From JAWXVE01 sp044425575 (GTDB lineage Bacteria; Bacillota; Clostridia; Lachnospirales; Lachnospiraceae), in the NCBI GenBank assembly GCA_044425575.1, contig JAWXVE010000044.1:1-19006 (forward strand): DNA of 19,006 bases, given 5' to 3'. How positions within the stretch are numbered: position 1 is the first letter of the stretch; each line of letters begins with the position of its first letter. The position numbers were made by a program, and so were the translations under genes. Positions 14,997 through 19,006 of the stretch are shown piece by piece. The notes under the pieces are model-generated. The model had not been told where the DNA came from. It was given only the letters and a program-made list of their open reading frames with translations, and did not search any database.

Positions 14997-15938
14997 ATGA
15001 AGAAGATTAGCATAATGGTACCGTGTTATAATGAAGTAGAGAATATCGAATTAATGAGTCAATCGATTATTAATATTATGGCAGAATCGTTGTCACAATA
15101 TGATTATGAGATTCTCTTTATAGACAATTGCTCTACGGATGGTAGTCGTGATGTATTAATGGAGATATGTGAAGAGAATAAGAAGATTAAGGCGATTTTA
15201 AATGTGACGAATTTTGGTCAATTTAATTCGCCTTTTTATGGGATGTGTCAGACCACGGGGGATTGCACCATTACTATGTGTTGCGATTTCCAAGACCCTA
15301 TTGAACTGATTCCAAGATTCGTAGAAGAATGGGAGAATGGGTATAAGATTGTAAGTGGTATTAAGACAAGCAGTAAGGAACATGGATTCATTTATTTTCT
15401 TAGAACGATTTATTATAAGATGATTCGGAATATGTCAGATGTGGAGATGATTGAACACTTTACAGGATTTGGATTGTATGATAAGATATTTATAGAATTA
15501 TTACGAGAGTTAAACGATCCTGTTCCATTTATTCGTGGAATCGTAGCAGAGTATGGATTTAATCGGAAAGATGTTGAATATGAACAGCCAAAGCGTAGAG
15601 CAGGAAAGTCTAAGAATAACTTTTTAAGCCTCTATGATGCAGCAATGCTTAGTATCACGTCCTATACGAAAGTTGGGTTAAGATTAGCAACTTTTCTAGG
15701 ATTTATTAGTTCGGGAATCAGCTTGCTTGTAGCGTTGATTTACTTTATATTGAAGATTATTAATTGGAACGAATATCCAGCAGGTTATACACCGTTAATC
15801 CTGGGCGTATTTGTAATTGGATCGCTACAATTATTCTTTATTGGTTTATTAGGAGAATATATTCTCAATATTAATACAAGAGTCATTAATCGACCATTAG
15901 TGGTAGAGGAGCGGAGGATTAATTTTGATGAAGATTAA
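14997..15938 (+). CDS. GtrB/DPM1-like GT2 glycosyltransferase with two C-terminal membrane segments
   Basis: A 313-residue enzyme with a cytoplasmic GT-A domain followed by two membrane helices (about 229-254 and 264-290), the layout of polyprenyl-phosphate glycosyltransferases such as GtrB. Motifs are MVPCYNEVENIE (7-18), FIDNCSTDGS (41-50, Asp43) and CCDFQDPIELIP (95-106), where DFQD takes the place of the usual DADLQD nucleotide- and metal-binding site. The QPKRRAGKSK stretch (197-206) matches the conserved RxxGxSK segment at the membrane face. Known members load a sugar from UDP or GDP onto undecaprenyl phosphate, which GT-C enzymes then use outside the membrane. The GT-C-like proteins encoded at 860-3837 are possible users. 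AAAAGGGG at 14981-14988 is the ribosome site. Confidence 0.88.
   Translation: MKKISIMVPCYNEVENIELMSQSIINIMAESLSQYDYEILFIDNCSTDGSRDVLMEICEENKKIKAILNVTNFGQFNSPFYGMCQTTGDCTITMCCDFQDPIELIPRFVEEWENGYKIVSGIKTSSKEHGFIYFLRTIYYKMIRNMSDVEMIEHFTGFGLYDKIFIELLRELNDPVPFIRGIVAEYGFNRKDVEYEQPKRRAGKSKNNFLSLYDAAMLSITSYTKVGLRLATFLGFISSGISLLVALIYFILKIINWNEYPAGYTPLILGVFVIGSLQLFFIGLLGEYILNINTRVINRPLVVEERRINFDED
15913..15917 (+). promoter_or_regulatory. Shine-Dalgarno site for the GT8 gene
   Basis: GGAGG lies ten bases before ATG 15928, inside the end of the preceding gene. It favours ATG 15928 over the immediately preceding in-frame TTG at 15925. Confidence 0.55.
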
Positions 15939-16950
15939 TATCTTATATCAGTTTAATGATAAATATGCACCGTATGCAGGTGTTTCTATCACTTCCCTAC
16001 TTATAAATAATCAACACTTTGACGAAGTGGATATCTATATATTAGAAGACTGTTTAGATTGTGTCTCGAAAGAAAACAAAGCTAAATTCCAACGAATTGC
16101 AGATGAATATAACAGAAATATCGTGTTTGTTAATACAGAACATATAGTGGATCTAATGAAAAAGAATAAGATTCCCATGTATAGAGGGTCTTATGCTACA
16201 AATATGAAAATGTTTTATGCAGAGTGCATCACATTTAATCATGATAGAACTTTATACATTGATGCGGATACAATTATAGTGGATAAAATAGATGAATTGG
16301 TTAGTATTTCCTTAGAAGGTAAATCTATTGGCATGTGTTTGGATTCGCTAGGAAGTATCCACAGAAATGACATCGGATTAAATAGTTGTGATTATTTTAA
16401 TGCAGGTATTATTTTGTTCGACAATCATAAATGGATAGAACATAAATATCAAGAGAAAATTGTGGACCATGTGAAAAAAATACGGACTAATTACCCAGCA
16501 CCAGACCAAGATTTGATTAATATTAATTGCGTGAATGATATTTTCAGACTAGATTGTCGCTATAACTTGCAACCACATCATATGAAATATGAACCACAGC
16601 ATTATCTGAATATATACGTTACTAAAAATTATTATACCAAAACAGAACTGGAAAATGCAAAGGAACAACCAGCTATTATTCATACATTCCGTTATTTGGG
16701 AGAATTTCCGTGGCATAAAAATAATCTACATCCAGCAAATAAATATTTTGATGAGTATTTAAAAGTGTCCCTATGGAACGAATATGTAAAAGAGAAAGCA
16801 GACGTTAGTTTGTTGTTGAAAACCGAAAAGTTCCTGTATCAAATATTACCATCGAAATTATTTTTGCATATTTTCCAGTATGCGCATGAGAGATTTTTGG
16901 CACATGCAAATAAGTTGTCTTTGGAGGAAAAGAGTAGTAGTAACATGTAA
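15928..16950 (+). CDS. Glycosyltransferase family 8 (LgtC/GspA-like)
   Basis: A 340-residue GT-A retaining glycosyltransferase. The N-terminus INILYQFNDKYAPYAGVSITSLL (3-25) resembles the GT8 opening, where the nucleotide sugar binds. TLYIDADTIIVD (108-119) carries the Asp-X-Asp metal site (Asp112, Asp114), and NAGIILFDNHKW is the GT8 acceptor-side motif. PDQDLININ and IIHTFRYLGEFPWH are also typical. The C-terminal tail (about 290-340) is basic and aromatic, probably a membrane-surface anchor. It overlaps the preceding GT2 gene by eleven bases. It probably adds a hexose (glucose or galactose in known members) to the lipid-linked repeat unit; donor and acceptor are not determined. From here on the DNA is clearly more AT-rich than in the sugar-nucleotide genes. 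Confidence 0.88.
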   Translation: MKINILYQFNDKYAPYAGVSITSLLINNQHFDEVDIYILEDCLDCVSKENKAKFQRIADEYNRNIVFVNTEHIVDLMKKNKIPMYRGSYATNMKMFYAECITFNHDRTLYIDADTIIVDKIDELVSISLEGKSIGMCLDSLGSIHRNDIGLNSCDYFNAGIILFDNHKWIEHKYQEKIVDHVKKIRTNYPAPDQDLININCVNDIFRLDCRYNLQPHHMKYEPQHYLNIYVTKNYYTKTELENAKEQPAIIHTFRYLGEFPWHKNNLHPANKYFDEYLKVSLWNEYVKEKADVSLLLKTEKFLYQILPSKLFLHIFQYAHERFLAHANKLSLEEKSSSNM

Positions 16951-16999
16951 ATAAATAGATTGCTAAAAATAAAATTATAAAGGGAGTGAATAAGATAAA

Positions 17000-17812
17000 A
17001 TGAACATTTCGATAATTATACCTCTGTATTATGGAGCAAACTATGTAATGGATTTAATTAATATGATTAGAAGAAATGTTCTTTTATTAGAATCTAACAT
17101 AAAAGTTGAAATTATCTTTATTAATGATTCACCAGAACAGAATGTAGAAATTTTGAGTAATAGCTCTAATAAGGATATTACTATAGAATTATTAGTTAAT
17201 GATTGTAATCAAGGAATTCATTATTCCAGAGTTAGGGGAGTAGAACATGCAACTGGTAAATATATATTATTCTTAGATCAGGATGATTACATTGAAGATA
17301 ATTATTTGATGAGCCAATGTAAATCAATAGGTGATTATGATGTGATTGTATCCAATGGAATTGCAGAGTGTAAAAATTTCAAGAAGCAATTATATAGGTA
17401 TGGATGGATACATATAACCGTAAAATATATTATGTTTTATGTAGTATTTTCCTGTAGAATCATTTCACCAGGGCAATGTCTTGTTAAAAAGGAGGCAATA
17501 CCACAAGTCTGGAAAGAAAAGATATTAAAAAATAATGGTTCGGATGATTATTTTTTGTGGTTATTATTGTTAACCGAACTAGCAACATTTACAGTTAATC
17601 GAGATGTATTATTTGTGCATAAATATACAGGCATAAATACATCATCTAATTTAGAACTTATGAAGTTGTCTGATATAGAAATGTTAGAAAATCTTAACGG
17701 GATTTTAAAAAAAAGAATATATCATATATTGGAGAAAAGAATTAGAAAGAAACAAAATAATATTGTTATTGAAATAGCAACGACAATAATAGAAAAGATG
17801 AATCATATGTGA
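17000..17812 (+). CDS. Glycosyltransferase family 2
   Basis: A 270-residue cytoplasmic GT-A enzyme without clear membrane segments. It starts with ISIIIPLYYGANYV (3-16), the usual GT2 opening. It has IFINDSPEQN (39-48, Asp43) for nucleotide binding, NQGIHYSRVRGVEHATGKYILFLDQDDYIEDNYL as the acceptor and metal region (DQDD at 93-96 is the Asp-X-Asp equivalent), and SDDYFLWLLLL near 181-191 in the position of the catalytic-base ED motif. It lies after a 49-base AT-rich gap with AAAGGGAG at 16979-16986. Likely role: adding one sugar to the undecaprenyl-linked repeat unit. Specificity is unknown. Low GC matches the other genes of this block. Confidence 0.85.
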   Translation: MNISIIIPLYYGANYVMDLINMIRRNVLLLESNIKVEIIFINDSPEQNVEILSNSSNKDITIELLVNDCNQGIHYSRVRGVEHATGKYILFLDQDDYIEDNYLMSQCKSIGDYDVIVSNGIAECKNFKKQLYRYGWIHITVKYIMFYVVFSCRIISPGQCLVKKEAIPQVWKEKILKNNGSDDYFLWLLLLTELATFTVNRDVLFVHKYTGINTSSNLELMKLSDIEMLENLNGILKKRIYHILEKRIRKKQNNIVIEIATTIIEKMNHM

Positions 17813-17825
17813 GGATTATAGTATT

Positions 17826-18899
17826 ATGGAATCAAGGAATACAATTAAGTTGTTATACATTTTACCCATTGATTGGGAATGGATATGGCAGAGACCACAG
17901 ATATTGGCAATGGAACTTATGAAAGTATATGATTTAACTATTCTATATCCTAAAGTTCTACTAAAAAGGTGGAAATCTCAAAATACAAATACAGTAGTTC
18001 CAGTAAAAAAGTATTATCTTTTTCCGTTTGCTGATTCCATTTGGTTTTCAAAGATTTTTAAATATCTAACATATCAAATGGCAGTATATGATATTAGCAA
18101 ATATGAGATGATTTGGATATCTTATCCCACTCAAATGCAACAGTCATTCAATAAGTATCAAGGATTCATTATTTATGATTGTATGGATAATTATGTGGCA
18201 ATGATTGATGACTCAAAGAAAATTGGGAAATTACAGTTGTATGAGCAACAACTAGTAAATAGAGCAAATATAATTCTTGTTTCAAGTGAATATTTAATGC
18301 GTTATTTAAGTGACAAATATGGAGCTAAGAATATAGTTGTTATTAGAAATGCAGTGGACATTAATATTATTAGTAAGCCAAAATTATTTACAATAAAGTC
18401 ACAATATGATCTAGCATACATAGGAACAATTGCGGAGTGGATGGATTTTGAATTATTGAACAAGACTCAAAATAACCAAATACATTATCATATGATAGGA
18501 CCTAAAATTATAAGTGAAGTAGATCTAGGCAATATAGAGTTTCATGGGGTGGTTGAACATAATAAATTAAATAAATATATTGAGGATATGGATTGTTTAA
18601 TTATGCCATTTATTTTAAATGATATTGTAAGAGCAGTTGATCCGGTAAAATTATATGAGTATATATCTTTTGGAAAATGTATTATATCAATTTATTATGA
18701 AGAGTTAGAAAGGTTTGATAAATATGTATATTTCTATAAGGATGAAAGAGAGTATATAAAGTTATTAGATGAGTTAACTAGAGTTGGTTTTCCGGCAAAA
18801 TATAATAGCAGGGAACAGCAGGAATTTTTAGCAAATAACACATGGGAAAAACGCGTGGAGAATATAGTAGATAGTGTAGAAAGTAGGAGGAATAAATGA
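17826..18899 (+). CDS. GT-B glycosyltransferase, TuaH-like
   Basis: A 357-residue GT-B-fold protein. The N-terminus contains DWEWIWQRPQILAMEL (16-31) and IIYDCMDNYVAM (115-126), two stretches I associate with TuaH-type transferases of teichuronic acid loci. RANIILVSSEYL is the usual hinge-side element, and the C-terminal domain has VDPVKLYEYISFGKCII (271-287), the donor-sugar binding region of GT4-like enzymes. The N-terminal 100 residues bind the acceptor in such folds. It begins 13 bases after the previous stop, with GAGGA at 17811-17815 overlapping that stop, and overlaps the next gene by four bases (ATGA). Likely role: assembly of the repeat unit on the inner membrane face; donor unknown. 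Confidence 0.82.
   Translation: MESRNTIKLLYILPIDWEWIWQRPQILAMELMKVYDLTILYPKVLLKRWKSQNTNTVVPVKKYYLFPFADSIWFSKIFKYLTYQMAVYDISKYEMIWISYPTQMQQSFNKYQGFIIYDCMDNYVAMIDDSKKIGKLQLYEQQLVNRANIILVSSEYLMRYLSDKYGAKNIVVIRNAVDINIISKPKLFTIKSQYDLAYIGTIAEWMDFELLNKTQNNQIHYHMIGPKIISEVDLGNIEFHGVVEHNKLNKYIEDMDCLIMPFILNDIVRAVDPVKLYEYISFGKCIISIYYEELERFDKYVYFYKDEREYIKLLDELTRVGFPAKYNSREQQEFLANNTWEKRVENIVDSVESRRNK
18885..18890 (+). promoter_or_regulatory. Consensus Shine-Dalgarno site for the wecB-like gene
   Basis: AGGAGG, the full consensus, lies five bases before ATG 18896, inside the end of the preceding glycosyltransferase gene. With the ATGA overlap it indicates translational coupling. Confidence 0.7.
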
Positions 18900-19006
18900 T
18901 AAAGGTGTTAAGTATATTTGGGACAAGACCAGAGGCCATAAAGATGTGTCCACTTATTACAGAGTTGGAGAAATTATCTGATTTTCAAAGTATAAGATCC
19001 TCTTGT
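18896..19006 (+). CDS. wecB: UDP-N-acetylglucosamine 2-epimerase, N-terminal fragment (cut by window edge)
   Basis: Only the first 37 codons are present; the frame is open at the right edge. The start MIKVLSIFGTRPEAIKMCPL is the highly conserved N-terminus of non-hydrolysing UDP-GlcNAc 2-epimerases (WecB/MnaA), where GTRPEAIK binds the UDP part. These enzymes interconvert UDP-GlcNAc and UDP-ManNAc in the cytoplasm. A hydrolysing NeuC-type relative cannot be excluded from so short a piece, though NeuC proteins usually have a less strict form of this motif. The gene overlaps the preceding transferase by four bases and has a perfect ribosome site, so it continues the same operon. It suggests a ManNAc-type residue in the glycan. 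Confidence 0.85.
   Translation, partial: MIKVLSIFGTRPEAIKMCPLITELEKLSDFQSIRSSC

Noticed and set aside
16951..16999. Possible promoter before the GT2 gene (TTGCTA and TATAAA)
   Set aside because: The hexamers are only about ten bases apart, too close for a sigma-A promoter; the gap is simply AT-rich.

Overview
The window is one continuous, plus-strand gene cluster for a surface glycan (capsule or other cell-wall polysaccharide), cut at both ends. Sixteen genes are packed with overlaps or short gaps; the longest gap is about 60 bases. The DNA is AT-rich, with purine-rich Shine-Dalgarno sites, probable use of TTG as a start, and a copy of the AAA-ATPase-like/PD-(D/E)XK family that is common in anaerobic Clostridia and Bacteroidetes. 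Together these suggest a low-GC Firmicute, most likely a clostridium of the Lachnospiraceae type. That assignment is inference; there is no rRNA or housekeeping gene to test it. I saw no tRNA, rRNA, CRISPR array, insertion sequence or clear terminator.

Layout. (1) 1-826: the 3' part of a NeuB/SpsE-like PEP-condensing sugar-acid synthase. (2) 860-3837: two multi-pass membrane proteins in tandem, the first GT-C-like and the second possibly related. (3) 3875-5701: rfbF and rfbG, making CDP-glucose and CDP-4-keto-6-deoxyglucose. (4) 5724-7424: an AAA-ATPase-like/PD-(D/E)XK protein sitting between rfbG and rfbH. (5) 7479-8822: rfbH, the PMP/[2Fe-2S] C3-dehydrase. (6) 8815-14935: a HMGL/DmpG-like aldolase with an extra C-terminal domain, a short-chain dehydrogenase, a 3-dehydroquinate-synthase-like cyclase, a TPP-dependent acetolactate-synthase-like enzyme and an extended-SDR reductase/epimerase. 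(7) 14997-18899: four glycosyltransferases (GtrB-like GT2, GT8, GT2, TuaH-like GT-B). (8) 18896-19006: the start of a WecB-type UDP-GlcNAc 2-epimerase. A good sigma-A-like promoter at 14942-14970 lies just before the glycosyltransferase block.

How the genes may work together. RfbF, RfbG and RfbH lead towards CDP-4-keto-3,6-dideoxyglucose. In Yersinia the TPP enzyme YerE adds a two-carbon unit from pyruvate to C4 of this intermediate, and YerF reduces it to yersiniose. The TPP enzyme and the extended SDR at 12237-14935 fit those roles. What known yersiniose pathways do not explain is the module between rfbH and the TPP enzyme: a pyruvate-type aldolase, an SDR and a dehydroquinate-synthase-like cyclase. 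An aldolase that makes a 4-hydroxy-2-oxo acid (formally a 3-deoxy-2-ulosonate) beside a cyclase that normally closes such an acid into a carbocycle suggests a shikimate-like side route. Its product may be a carbocyclic or long-branched CDP-sugar, or a cyclitol decoration. This is the best candidate for undescribed biology here and is a hypothesis. The GtrB-like transferase may make a polyprenyl-phosphate sugar for the GT-C-like protein or proteins on the outer face of the membrane.
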